Below, piece by piece: positions 50,542 through 58,983 of a DNA stretch of 59,994 nt. The notes under the pieces are model-generated. The model saw only the letters and a program-made list of their open reading frames with translations, did no database searches and was not told the origin of the DNA. Within the stretch, counting starts at the first letter, position 1. The number at the start of each line of letters is the position of its first letter. The position numbers and the translations under genes are program-made. Origin of the DNA: Coriobacteriaceae bacterium (GTDB lineage Bacteria; Actinomycetota; Coriobacteriia; Coriobacteriales; Coriobacteriaceae); the NCBI GenBank assembly GCA_902363875.1, contig CABJBO010000010.1, forward strand, positions 1 through 59,994. The letters run 5' to 3'.

Positions 50542-50580
50542 TTGACGAAGAATCTCCATCTTTATATACCTATCGGTAGG
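50542..50580 (+). promoter_or_regulatory. Promoter and TetR-type operator before the first MFS gene
   Basis: TTGACG (50542-50547) and TATACC (50565-50570) are spaced 17 bases apart. Overlapping the -10 is ACCTATCGGTAGG (50568-50580), an imperfect palindrome matching the operator at 52805-52822. The nearby TetR regulator probably represses this promoter. Confidence 0.65.
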
Positions 50581-50616
50581 CATATAGGTTGCATTGCCGA
50601 TAGAAACGGAGTAACC

Positions 50617-51897
50617 ATGACTCTTATCGCACCAGCCGAAAAGGACCGCCCCCGTGAGAGCGGCGCATTTGCTTGGATTGTCGTTATTGCGCTCGGTTTA
50701 ATGTCTGCGGGAACAACCGGCACCTACAGCATCATTGCCGGCTCATTCATCGCTCCTGTATGTGAAGACCTGGGCTTTGACTACACTTCTTTCTCTTTCT
50801 ATTTCACCGCGGTTCTTCTTGGCCTTGCGCTTGGGCTTCCGCTTTTGAGTCGTTTCATTCCAAAAGTAATCGGCAAACCATGGCATATTTGCGTTGAACT
50901 CGTCCTTATTGCCGCCGGCGCCGCAATGGCGTTCTACACCGAGGTCTGGATGTTCATCGTCTCCGCCGCAGTGATCGGCATCTGCTTTTCGTTCACAACG
51001 GGTGTCTGCATGTCCGATGTCATTGACCAATGGTTCAGTAAATCGTCTGGTCTTGCCATCGGCCTTGCGTGGGGCGTTAATTCTCTCTGCACGCTGCTAT
51101 TGAGTCCTGTCATTACACTGGTCATCGAGCAGCAAGGCTGGCGTACGGGTTACATCGTACTTGCGGCCGTTTCTGCAGCCATGATATTGCCCACAAGCGC
51201 ATTTATCATTCGCCTTAAGCCTTCTGATCGCAATATGCTTCCGTACGGAGAGACTACCTCCGAAACCCATGAGAGCTACAGCGCCGATGAAAAGGAAGAT
51301 GTCTCTTCGGGCATGGCGCTCCGCGATGCCGCGAAAACGCCATCTTTTATTCTCTGCGCCCTTCTGCTCTGCGTGGCGCAACTCACCTGCTGCATGAACC
51401 AGCTGTTCCCGACCTATGCAAGCGAGGTCGGCTTCAATCCCATCGTGGGAAGCCTAATGGTTTCGGCGGCTTCGCTCTCCGATATTTTCCTAAATCCCTT
51501 CGTAGGCAAAACATGCGACAAGCTCGGTGCTATTAAAGCAACGGTCGCATGGACGGGAGTCAGCATTCTTTCATTCCTACTTCTCATCTTTGGCGGAAGC
51601 AACGAGACCGTTTCCATCATCGCGGCCGGCGTAAACGACGTCATGTTCGCCATCGTTGGAACTGCAATGCCGATGATTCTCCTCTCGCTCTTCGGATCAC
51701 GCGATTTTGGAAGGATCTATTCGATTATTTGCTCAGCGGGCTATGTTGTCGGAGCTTTCGGAATGCCAGTCATGATGAAGGTTTACGGTATGGCAGGGTC
51801 TTTCCAAGGAGTATTCGTCTTCTGTATCATCTGCAACCTTCTGATTGCGACATTTGCTTTAGTTTCCGGTATCCTCAATAAGACTACCGCGAAATAA
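50617..51897 (+). CDS. MFS transporter, first of two paralogues
   Basis: A 426-residue, 12-helix major facilitator protein of the oxalate/formate-antiporter-like group. It is closely related to the protein at 55339-56604 (shared IALGLMSAGTTG, IAGSFIAPVCE and LTCCMNQLFPTYA). The ATG at 50617 follows CGGAGTAACC. It lies beside a TetR gene and an agmatine-handling operon and shares an operator with it. It probably carries agmatine, putrescine or a carbamoylated product. The substrate cannot be read from sequence. It ends at a strong bidirectional terminator. Confidence 0.85.
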   Translation: MTLIAPAEKDRPRESGAFAWIVVIALGLMSAGTTGTYSIIAGSFIAPVCEDLGFDYTSFSFYFTAVLLGLALGLPLLSRFIPKVIGKPWHICVELVLIAAGAAMAFYTEVWMFIVSAAVIGICFSFTTGVCMSDVIDQWFSKSSGLAIGLAWGVNSLCTLLLSPVITLVIEQQGWRTGYIVLAAVSAAMILPTSAFIIRLKPSDRNMLPYGETTSETHESYSADEKEDVSSGMALRDAAKTPSFILCALLLCVAQLTCCMNQLFPTYASEVGFNPIVGSLMVSAASLSDIFLNPFVGKTCDKLGAIKATVAWTGVSILSFLLLIFGGSNETVSIIAAGVNDVMFAIVGTAMPMILLSLFGSRDFGRIYSIICSAGYVVGAFGMPVMMKVYGMAGSFQGVFVFCIICNLLIATFALVSGILNKTTAK

Positions 51898-51951
51898 CCT
51901 GACCAACGAACTGCCCTTCAGCCCTGTCATTTGTCTCCGCAAGTTAAAACG

Positions 51952-51994
51952 AAATTGGGGCCGATTCCAACATAGCTGGAATCGGCCCCAATTT
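51952..51994. terminator. Bidirectional terminator
   Basis: AAATTGGGGCCGATTCCA pairs perfectly over 18 bp with TGGAATCGGCCCCAATTT, with a 7-base loop. It lies between converging MFS and tetR genes. Confidence 0.88.
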
Positions 51995-52099
51995 CTATTC
52001 AACAACTTTTGCAATCATCGCGAACACGGGTTTCGAACCATTCCGCGACCCCGCAAGTCGTCGCATCGCGCTTGCCAAGGTGCCTCTGTTATTACGCGC

Positions 52100-52663
52100 C
52101 TATTTAAACATGAGTTCGACGATCCCTGCCCAAACAGCCTTTTCATCGATGTCTTCATCTTGAGCAACGGTATTGCTCGCTCCCTCAAGTACGGTGTAAA
52201 GAATCTGCACGTACAGCATGACGTCTGTTTCATCGGAAAACGCGCCAATTTCTAGGCCATGGAGAAGGATGTCTTTAAGCGCGTCCATAGTTCGGTTGAT
52301 CGCCGTTGCCTGACGTTCCTGAACTGCAGGGATTCGATTTGCCTGAATACTGACCTCGGCCAGCACGCGACGGCGCTTTTCATCACTACGATAGCCACCT
52401 ATAACCGAATTGCCGAGCTCGATAAGCGCCGCCTTGAATCCGTCCCTATCGACTATTAGCGAGTAGTCGCGCTGATAGTCGATAGTCGGAAACATACTAT
52501 CTAAGAGCGTGGTGAAAATATCCTCTTTAGAGGGAAAGTAGTAGTACACCGATGGCTTGGATATACCGACACGGTCGCAGATTTTTCCAATGGACGCCTT
52601 GTCGTAACCGACTTCTGCCACAAGATCATACATTGCGTCCAATATTTTTCCCTTTGTGCTCAC
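52100..52663 (-). CDS. TetR-family regulator of the agmatine locus
   Basis: A 187-residue TetR protein from the GTG at 52663 (GGAGAAGTG upstream). Its N-terminal HTH reads AEVGYDKASIGKICDRVGIS, then KPSVYYYFPSKEDIF. It is divergent from the agmatine deiminase gene and converges with the first MFS gene. Similar palindromic sites lie in front of both, so it probably represses both transcripts and responds to agmatine or a related amine. The inducer is an inference. Confidence 0.88.
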   Translation of the reverse strand: MSTKGKILDAMYDLVAEVGYDKASIGKICDRVGISKPSVYYYFPSKEDIFTTLLDSMFPTIDYQRDYSLIVDRDGFKAALIELGNSVIGGYRSDEKRRRVLAEVSIQANRIPAVQERQATAINRTMDALKDILLHGLEIGAFSDETDVMLYVQILYTVLEGASNTVAQDEDIDEKAVWAGIVELMFK

Positions 52664-52764
52664 GCTTCACTTCTCCATTGCAAATCACTTCCGCATTGCC
52701 AACATTATTAAGAATGGCAACGGAACATCAATTCGTGTCCAAACACGACCACTATAAACGGTGA

Positions 52765-52822
52765 ACGGTAGGTATCGACAGGCGAATGGCAATTATACAA
52801 AAACACCTACCGAACGGTAGGT
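52765..52822. promoter_or_regulatory. TetR operator region before agmatine deiminase
   Basis: ACCTACCGAACGGTAGGT at 52805-52822 has perfect 8-bp arms around AA. A half-site ACGGTAGGTAT lies at 52765-52775. Related to the site at 50568-50580. Followed by A/T-rich promoter-like sequence. Confidence 0.7.
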
Positions 52823-52902
52823 ATAGTAGTACTATAGCTGGTGCAACCCCGCTATTGTCGCGGCCGGACAGCATTGCGGGAAACCCGACGGAAGGACCAA
52901 CC

Positions 52903-54141
52903 ATGTACGAGAACTATCGTATGCCGGGCGAGTTTGAGAAGCGCTCCAACGTCTATGTGACATGGCTTCCCGATTACATTCGCGCAGAGGGCTTCGATAA
53001 TCGCCAGCCCTGCGTTGACGTAATTAAAGCTTTGCTTGAGTATGGCGACGTTACGGTCAATCTCAACTGTGGCACCCCCGGCTCCTACGAGGAAGCCTGC
53101 TCGCGCCTTAAAGAAGAAGGGGTGGATCTCGACCGTATCCAGATTACGCAGTTCGAAGACTCCAACTTCTACGTTCGCGACAACGGCCCCAGCATCATGG
53201 TCGACGACGAAGGCCATTCCTATATGGTCAACCCCGCTTGGACCTATTATGGCGTGTGGGACAAGAACTCCCCAGAGTGCCAGTCCGCACGCAGGGCAGC
53301 TGTTCACATGGCGGTTGCGCTCGGGTGCTTCGATATCGTCAATTCCGAAATGGTTTCGGAGGGCGGCGACCGCGAGTTTGACGGTCACGGCACCCTGATC
53401 GCCATCGAGGACACGGAATGCCGCAAGCGCAATCCCGAGTTCTCAAAAGAGGAAGTGGAGGCCGAGTACAAGCGCATCTACAACCTCAACAAGGTTATCT
53501 GGCTGCCGCAGCCTATGCTTGAGGACGACGACTATCGACTGGGCATCCTCGACGAGAAGGAAGATGGAACTCCTGTCTTCGGCATGAGCTTCGCCGCCCA
53601 CATCGATGAGATGTGCCGCTTTATCACCCCGAACAAGATTCTTCTTGCCGAGGTATCCGATGAGGAGGCCGCCTCGAGCAAGGCGGGCGCGGAATCGCAT
53701 CGTCGCATCGACGCCGCCTACGAGATTCTACGCGCCGAGACGGACTGGGAGGGCAAGCCCTTCGAAATCGTCCGCATGCCCACTGCCGAGCCGATCGAGG
53801 TTGTCATCGCTCCCGGCGACGAGGACTACGAGCTGTATAAGGGCTTCATCGACGAAATGGGCGGCAAGTTCATGGATGGCACCCCTTGGCCCGAAGGCCC
53901 CGTTCACTTTTATGCCGCAGCAAGCTACTGCAACTTCCTCATCTGCAACGGCGTCGTTCTTGGCCAGCGTTATTACCACGAAGGCATGAGCGAAGTCGTG
54001 AAGGAGAAGGACGAGCAGGCCAAGGCGGTTCTTGAGAGCTGCTTCCCCGATCGCAAGGTCATCATGATCGACTCTCTCGCGCTTAACCTGTCCGGCGGCG
54101 GCGTGCACTGCTGGACCAAGGACGTGGCCGCCAGCTGCTAG
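52903..54141 (+). CDS. aguA: Agmatine deiminase
   Basis: A 412-residue guanidine-modifying hydrolase from the ATG at 52903 (GAAGGACCAACC upstream). It has the family's active-site segments: VRDNGPSIMV near residue 90, EGGDREFDGHGTLI near 150, AAHIDEM near 233 and the nucleophile Cys403 in SGGGVHCWT. It would convert agmatine to N-carbamoylputrescine and ammonia. It is followed by a carbamoyltransferase and an MFS transporter, so the product is probably phosphorolysed to putrescine and carbamoyl phosphate. Peptidylarginine-type deiminase activity is possible within the family, but the context favours agmatine. Confidence 0.88.
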   Translation: MYENYRMPGEFEKRSNVYVTWLPDYIRAEGFDNRQPCVDVIKALLEYGDVTVNLNCGTPGSYEEACSRLKEEGVDLDRIQITQFEDSNFYVRDNGPSIMVDDEGHSYMVNPAWTYYGVWDKNSPECQSARRAAVHMAVALGCFDIVNSEMVSEGGDREFDGHGTLIAIEDTECRKRNPEFSKEEVEAEYKRIYNLNKVIWLPQPMLEDDDYRLGILDEKEDGTPVFGMSFAAHIDEMCRFITPNKILLAEVSDEEAASSKAGAESHRRIDAAYEILRAETDWEGKPFEIVRMPTAEPIEVVIAPGDEDYELYKGFIDEMGGKFMDGTPWPEGPVHFYAAASYCNFLICNGVVLGQRYYHEGMSEVVKEKDEQAKAVLESCFPDRKVIMIDSLALNLSGGGVHCWTKDVAASC

Positions 54142-54188
54142 CAAGTTCTTAAACTTGCGCTGCCTGATCCAAGCGCCACACTTACAGT

Positions 54189-54218
54189 CCCCGAGGGATA
54201 TCCGTGTTTCCCTCGGGG
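54189..54218 (+). terminator. Intercistronic hairpin
   Basis: CCCCGAGGGA pairs with TCCCTCGGGG over 10 bp with a 10-base loop, between the deiminase and the carbamoyltransferase. No U-run follows, so it may set relative expression or protect the upstream mRNA rather than terminate. Confidence 0.55.
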
Positions 54219-54262
54219 GCGCATTCGACACTTACCCATCAAACAATTGAAAGGAAATAGGC

Positions 54263-55327
54263 ATGAACAACAGCCTTCGCGGTCGCGACTACCTCAACAT
54301 CCACGATCTTTCCTCTGAGGATTTCCGTTACCTCATCGATCTTGCCTGGAACCTCAAGGCCCAGAAAAAGTCCGGTGTCGACCAGCGCTACTTCCCCGGC
54401 AAGAACGTTCTCGCCAACTTTGAGTGGGGCTCGACCCGCACTCGTTGCGCCTTTGAGACCTCTTGCAACGACCTGGGCATGGGCTTCACCTATCTGACCA
54501 ACTCCCACATGGGCGATTGCGAGACCATCGAGGATGCCATGCGCGTCTTCAACGGCATGTATGATCTCATTGTCTATCGTGCACAAAAGGACGAGCAGTT
54601 CCTCTATGATGTCGCCGACTTGGTCGATATTCCAGTCATCAATGCCCTCACCCTCGGCGATCACCCGACCCAGATGCTCGCTGACGCTCTCACGATGGAG
54701 GAGCAGTGGGGTGGTCTGCGCACGAGCCGTGGCAAGAAGATGGCCTTCGTTGGCAACTGCGCCGGCGCCCCCGTGTGGTATGGCCGTCTGTGCGCGATGC
54801 TCGACATGGACTTCCTCGCCATCGGCCCCGACGACCTCCGTCACCAGATGTGCAAGGAAATGATCGAGGAGGTTGAGGCCTGCTACGCCAAGTACGCGCC
54901 TAACAGGACCTTCACCATCACCTCTGACCTTGATGCTCTGGACGGTGTCGACGTAATCGTTACCGAGGAGTGGCGCTACATCAACCCCGAGTGCGGCGAC
55001 GAGGTTCTGGACCCTGACGACTACAACTCTTGGCTTGGCGACGCCGAGTCCCTGTACCCCTATCGCGTCACCAGTGAGCTGTGCAAGCGCACCAACAACC
55101 CCGACATCTTCTGCATGCACGAGCTCCCCTCTGTTCACAACGCAAATCACCGCGTTGGCAAGATGTTGCTCGACCAGTGCAAGAACGACCTGCATCGTGA
55201 AATCATCACCGAGGGCTTTGAGATTGCGGACGAGTGCTTTGAGGCCAACGCGTCGGTCATCTTCCGTGAGGCAGAGAACCGTCAGCACACCATCAAGGCC
55301 GTTATGTGCGCCCTTCTGGGTCTCTAG
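54263..55327 (+). CDS. Putrescine/ornithine-type carbamoyltransferase
   Basis: A 354-residue transcarbamylase. The carbamoyl-phosphate loop is GSTRTRCAFE near residue 57 and HPTQMLADAL near 135. In the second-substrate motif, where ornithine and putrescine enzymes have HCLP, this protein has HELPSVHN near 285. That changes a residue that contacts the amine substrate, so specificity may differ. In context it should turn N-carbamoylputrescine and phosphate into putrescine and carbamoyl phosphate. No carbamate kinase gene follows in this window, so ATP recovery would need one elsewhere. AAGGAAAT precedes the ATG. Confidence 0.82.
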   Translation: MNNSLRGRDYLNIHDLSSEDFRYLIDLAWNLKAQKKSGVDQRYFPGKNVLANFEWGSTRTRCAFETSCNDLGMGFTYLTNSHMGDCETIEDAMRVFNGMYDLIVYRAQKDEQFLYDVADLVDIPVINALTLGDHPTQMLADALTMEEQWGGLRTSRGKKMAFVGNCAGAPVWYGRLCAMLDMDFLAIGPDDLRHQMCKEMIEEVEACYAKYAPNRTFTITSDLDALDGVDVIVTEEWRYINPECGDEVLDPDDYNSWLGDAESLYPYRVTSELCKRTNNPDIFCMHELPSVHNANHRVGKMLLDQCKNDLHREIITEGFEIADECFEANASVIFREAENRQHTIKAVMCALLGL

Positions 55328-55338
55328 GAGCTGTATCA

Positions 55339-56604
55339 ATGGAAAATGCAAAGTTAAAGAGCAGCAAGGTTTACGCATGGGTTCTCGTGATCGCGCTCGG
55401 CCTCATGTCTGCCGGTACGACCGGATCCTATAGCGTAATCGCTGGCTCCTTCGTCGCGCCCGTGTGCGAGGAGTTCGGATTTGACTACTCCATCTTCTCG
55501 TATTACTTCACTGCAACGCTCATTGGTCTTGCAGCGGCTCTTCCGTTTGTCGGAAAACTCATCCCCAAGGTTGTTGGCAAGTTTTGGCTCCCCGTCGTCG
55601 AGCTTATTCTGCTCGCCGCTGGCGCAGGCATGGCCTTCTACACCGAAGTCTGGATGTTCATCGCAGCTGGTGCTTTGATTGGCGTTTGCTTCGCCTTCAC
55701 TACCGGTGTCGCCATGTCCGATGTTATTGACCAGTGGTTCAAAAAATCTGGCGGCCTGGCAATTGGTCTCGCTTGGGCAGTGAACTCGATTTACATGCTC
55801 ATCATGAGTCCCGTCATCACCTCTGTCATTGAGGCTGCTGGCTGGAGGACTGGTTATCTGGTGCTCGCTGGCGTCTCCGCCGTGCTCATTCTTCCCGCTT
55901 CCATCCTGATTATCCGCTATAAGCCCCAGGACAAGGGCATGCTGCCCTATGGCTATGTCGAAGGCGAGACGGTCGCCGAGACCGAGGAGACGACCGAGGA
56001 TAGTGCACGTGGCGTTAGCTACGCACGCGCTATTAAGTCGCCTGCATTCTTTTTCTGCATCGGCTTCCTCTGCCTCGTTCAGCTTACTTGCTGCATGAAC
56101 CAGCTGTTCCCCACCTATGCCGCCGAGGTCGGCTTTAGCCCCATGGTGGGTGGCTTCATGGTTTCCGCCGCATCGCTGTTCGACCTGTTCCTCAACCCGA
56201 TCGTCGGTACCACTTGCGATAAGTTTGGCAGCACCAAGGCCATTCTGAGCTGGCTCGCCGTCTCGATTCTCTCCTTTGTCATGCTCATGATGAGCAGCGG
56301 CAACTCGACGCTCAGCATTCTTGCTGCCGGTGTTAACGACGTCATGTACGTCATCGCCGGCACCGCTCTGACCGTTTTGGTGATGGACGTCTTTGGCTCC
56401 CGTGACTTTGGTCGCATCTTCGCGCTCATCTGCTCCGTGGGCTATATCGTCGGCGCCTTTGGCATGCCCGTCATGATGAAGGTATACGAGCTTGTCGGCT
56501 CCTTCCAGGGCGTTTTCATCTTCTGTATTGCATGCAACGTCATCATCGGTCTGTTCTTGCTGCTGGCAAAGAAGACTGGTAAGAGCCTCTCTTGGGACGA
56601 ATAG
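55339..56604 (+). CDS. MFS transporter, second of two paralogues
   Basis: A 421-residue, 12-helix MFS protein about as long as its relative at 50617 and clearly homologous along its whole length. The ATG at 55339 uses the TAGGAG formed by the carbamoyltransferase stop, so the two genes are coupled. Together with the deiminase and carbamoyltransferase it forms an operon. Classical agmatine operons use an APC-type agmatine/putrescine antiporter; here MFS proteins take that place. One may import agmatine and the other export product, which is inference. Confidence 0.85.
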   Translation: MENAKLKSSKVYAWVLVIALGLMSAGTTGSYSVIAGSFVAPVCEEFGFDYSIFSYYFTATLIGLAAALPFVGKLIPKVVGKFWLPVVELILLAAGAGMAFYTEVWMFIAAGALIGVCFAFTTGVAMSDVIDQWFKKSGGLAIGLAWAVNSIYMLIMSPVITSVIEAAGWRTGYLVLAGVSAVLILPASILIIRYKPQDKGMLPYGYVEGETVAETEETTEDSARGVSYARAIKSPAFFFCIGFLCLVQLTCCMNQLFPTYAAEVGFSPMVGGFMVSAASLFDLFLNPIVGTTCDKFGSTKAILSWLAVSILSFVMLMMSSGNSTLSILAAGVNDVMYVIAGTALTVLVMDVFGSRDFGRIFALICSVGYIVGAFGMPVMMKVYELVGSFQGVFIFCIACNVIIGLFLLLAKKTGKSLSWDE

Positions 56605-56654
56605 TTCGATTCGTCTTAGTCATACGCTGTAGGAGTTAATCTGCAGCAGCTTTA

Positions 56655-56683
56655 GGGCATCGGCTAACGCCGGTGCCCTTTTT
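56655..56683 (+). terminator. Terminator of the agmatine operon
   Basis: GGGCATCGGC pairs with GCCGGTGCCC (one G-U), loop TAAC, followed by TTTTT. Confidence 0.88.
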
Positions 56684-56688
56684 CATGG

Positions 56689-56721
56689 AATGTGACAAAG
56701 GGACAGTCCTTTTGTCACATT
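56689..56721. repeat. 33-bp palindromic repeat
   Basis: Left half AATGTGACAAAGGGAC, centre A, right half with one mismatch (GTCCTTTTGTCACATT). It directly follows the terminator and precedes the end of a converging gene. Confidence 0.85.
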
Positions 56722-56727
56722 GGGCGC

Positions 56728-57861
56728 CTAGCTCGTTTTGCCCATCAACGTGATACGGATGCTTGGATGGGTGTACTCGTCAAACTCGTCCTCGGGATCC
56801 GTATCAAACGAGTAATACACCTTGATGGGGTCGTCACTCGTCCTGATAGAGATTCTCTCGTAGAGTGAGCCGTTCAAAAATGCCTGCCTAAACTCTTCGG
56901 GGAGCTTTTGCGGTGCTAGGAGCTCGGGACTCACGGTCTTGACGTCTACGGTTTGGACGACAGAGGAAAGTTCGTCCAAGTCGAGCTCGATGCGGGCGAG
57001 GTTGTCCTCAAGGCTCGCGTCGGGGTCGATCTCTGCTATGTAACTCACTTCCTTGAGCGTTCCCTTGTTGTCGAAATCCAGGTACGTATAGGTCTTCTGG
57101 GTATCGGAGTCGCCGTCGTGAAGGTAGCCGCGGACGTGATAGCCGTAATCTTGATATCGCTCGTAAGGGTCATCGGCGGATACGTACTCGCATGCGGGCT
57201 CTAGCGTCTTGCGGGCGATGGCGATCTGCTCGGCCGCGGCCGCGGCGTTCTGTTGCATCTCGATGTTTCCCTGCGCCAGCTGCGGGATATAGGCACCGCA
57301 CACGATTGCGAGGGGCAGTGCCACAAGCGCGACGATCCACTTTTTTGCACGGGGGATAGGCACGCCACAGGCCTCTGCCATGGCCTTTGCGTTGGCAAAG
57401 CTTTCGGCAAGCACGTCTGCCGCGGTGGCGACGGCGCCTACGGCAGCGGCGACTTCTGCCGCACCGCCCAGGTTGCGTGCGGTCTCATTGTCGCTGTTCT
57501 TGAGCAGACGCGCGGCGGCCTGCGTGCCAACAACGCCTGCAATTTGTGCCGAGCGGTCTTTTTCGCTCTGCTCGACGGCGAGCCGGTGCTGCATTTCCCT
57601 CCACTGCTTGCCGCGCATGCCAAAGCGCGGCGCGAGCGCGCAATAGCAGAAGATGATGAGCTCGACGGCGGTGAGCGCCAAGGCGGTCATCATGCCCGTC
57701 TCCTGGAAGCTTTCATGATGGAAGACGATATCGTCAATCATTTCGAAGGGAATGATCAAAAAAGGCAGCACAAACGCCATGGCAAGCGCCGCGCCGGCAA
57801 CCTTGGGACAGATGCAGTATCGCTGGATGCGCTTGCGTTCTTGTTCGGAAAGTGTAGCCAT
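56728..57861 (-). CDS. Membrane protein of unknown function
   Basis: A 377-residue protein from the ATG at 57861 (AAGGAGCAGCT upstream). Two hydrophobic helices lie near the start (about residues 18-42 and 55-80). A cytoplasmic Ala-rich region of about 95 residues follows, then a third helix near 172-192. The extracytoplasmic C-terminal half of about 180 residues is rich in Asp, Glu and Tyr. No family recognised. The gene follows a DUF3592 membrane protein gene on the same strand and may work with it in the envelope. Confidence 0.7.
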   Translation of the reverse strand: MATLSEQERKRIQRYCICPKVAGAALAMAFVLPFLIIPFEMIDDIVFHHESFQETGMMTALALTAVELIIFCYCALAPRFGMRGKQWREMQHRLAVEQSEKDRSAQIAGVVGTQAAARLLKNSDNETARNLGGAAEVAAAVGAVATAADVLAESFANAKAMAEACGVPIPRAKKWIVALVALPLAIVCGAYIPQLAQGNIEMQQNAAAAAEQIAIARKTLEPACEYVSADDPYERYQDYGYHVRGYLHDGDSDTQKTYTYLDFDNKGTLKEVSYIAEIDPDASLEDNLARIELDLDELSSVVQTVDVKTVSPELLAPQKLPEEFRQAFLNGSLYERISIRTSDDPIKVYYSFDTDPEDEFDEYTHPSIRITLMGKTS

Positions 57862-57924
57862 AGCTGCTCCTTGGTGTCGTGGCGGTCGTTGCGGCGCATG
57901 GGGTGCGGGGCGCATCAGTTTGAG

Positions 57925-58452
57925 CTAGCGCTGGATAAGAACATAGAGCAAGATGCTCATCGCGATGAGCAAGAAGCCCGCGATGTTAAACATCAGTGTG
58001 GCAAAGTTGCCCACGATGGGGCGTTCGACATAGCTTTTGTCTGGGTTGCTGGGGTTGTAGTACACGGTCATTTGGCTACCGAGGGGCCAAAGCTGCTCCG
58101 CGAGGGTGCCTAGGCGGGCGATGGGGCCTGTCTGCACGTGCAGCCAGCCCTTGGCGTCTTCGTAGGCGGTGGCTTGCGTGCGGATGGGGAGTCCCGACAA
58201 GCTTTTGGTCTTTATGCCACGGAATTGTTTTTTCGCGTGGTATTGCGTGCCGTCGACGGCGTATTCCAAAACGGGATACATCCTGCCTTCGCCCATAAAG
58301 CGATGGTCGATGACCGTTCCCATGGTCACGGCGGTACAGGCCTTGGCTTTCTTGCGAGCGGCGGCTTTCATGAGCGCGCTCACTCCGATAAGCAGGATGC
58401 CGATGCCCCCAACCAAGATGAGCGCGAGCAGGGATATCTGCGACGTGGTCAC
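57925..58452 (-). CDS. DUF3592-type membrane protein
   Basis: A 175-residue protein from the GTG at 58452, with AAGGAG six bases upstream. One helix lies at each end (about residues 6-28 and 150-172). Between them is a beta-rich domain with TVIDHRFMG, YPVLEYAVDGTQY and VYYNPSNPDKSYVE, the pattern of DUF3592 domains. The function of this domain is not known. It precedes another membrane protein gene by about 60 bases. Confidence 0.75.
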   Translation of the reverse strand: MTTSQISLLALILVGGIGILLIGVSALMKAAARKKAKACTAVTMGTVIDHRFMGEGRMYPVLEYAVDGTQYHAKKQFRGIKTKSLSGLPIRTQATAYEDAKGWLHVQTGPIARLGTLAEQLWPLGSQMTVYYNPSNPDKSYVERPIVGNFATLMFNIAGFLLIAMSILLYVLIQR

Positions 58453-58541
58453 GGCGTTCTCCTTTGGCGCGATACCGTCATATGTGACCCAGTATAGAGA
58501 ATCCCGCCATCGATGAGCTATTGCGGGGGGGGTCAATTCTG

Positions 58542-58574
58542 AATGTGACAAATGGACTGTTCCTTTGTCACATC
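58542..58574. repeat. 33-bp palindromic repeat, degenerate copy
   Basis: AATGTGACAAATGGAC with the mate GTTCCTTTGTCACATC; two arm mismatches. Lies in the gap before the large inverted-repeat element. Confidence 0.75.
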
Positions 58575-58587
58575 GGGGACTGCGGAA

Positions 58588-58773
58588 TCGAGGTCTAATA
58601 CTTTTCCCGAGAAGTGAACGAGTGAAAACGGACTCCCGAAGCATCGACACTTTTGGCGTGCAATTTCCTGCGGTTTTGCCAGTCAAATCCTGCGGTTTTG
58701 ACGCCTAAAAATGTCAATGCTTCGGGGGTCCAAATACAGCCGTTCACTTCTCGGGAAAAGTATTAGACCTCGA
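58588..58773. mobile_element. 186-bp inverted-repeat (MITE-like) element
   Basis: The outer arms 58588-58620 and 58741-58773 are perfect complements over 33 bp (arm begins TCGAGGTCTAATACTTTTCC). Further inward, GGACTCCCGAAGCAT pairs with ATGCTTCGGGGGTCC. At the centre TCCTGCGGTTTTG occurs twice in tandem. No coding capacity. It could form one long hairpin and looks like a non-autonomous mobile element. Confidence 0.7.
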
Positions 58774-58827
58774 AATATGGGCGGCGTTCGCGAACGGCAA
58801 CTAGCTTGCGTCCGGTAGCCGGCACTT

Positions 58828-58854
58828 GGGGCAAAGGGACTGCCCTTTTGCCCC
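58828..58854. repeat. Palindromic repeat, diverged variant
   Basis: GGGGCAAAGGGACTGCCC with the mate ending TTTTGCCCC: the same design as the GTGACAAAGGGAC family, but with GGGG/CCCC ends. Confidence 0.7.
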
Positions 58855-58937
58855 TTCACCATTGCATCGTATCTGGTGTGGAAAAAATATCGCCTGCGTT
58901 CTCGCGCCTGCGAAGAGTTCCTGAACCGCTTGAATGG

Positions 58938-58970
58938 GATGTGACAAAGGGACTGTCCCTTTGTCACATT
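58938..58970. repeat. 33-bp palindromic repeat before dus
   Basis: Left half GATGTGACAAAGGGAC, centre T, right half GTCCCTTTGTCACATT. It ends 13 bases before the ATG of the dihydrouridine synthase, so a hairpin here would lie in its 5' leader. Confidence 0.85.
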
Positions 58971-58983
58971 GATTTGAGAGTGG

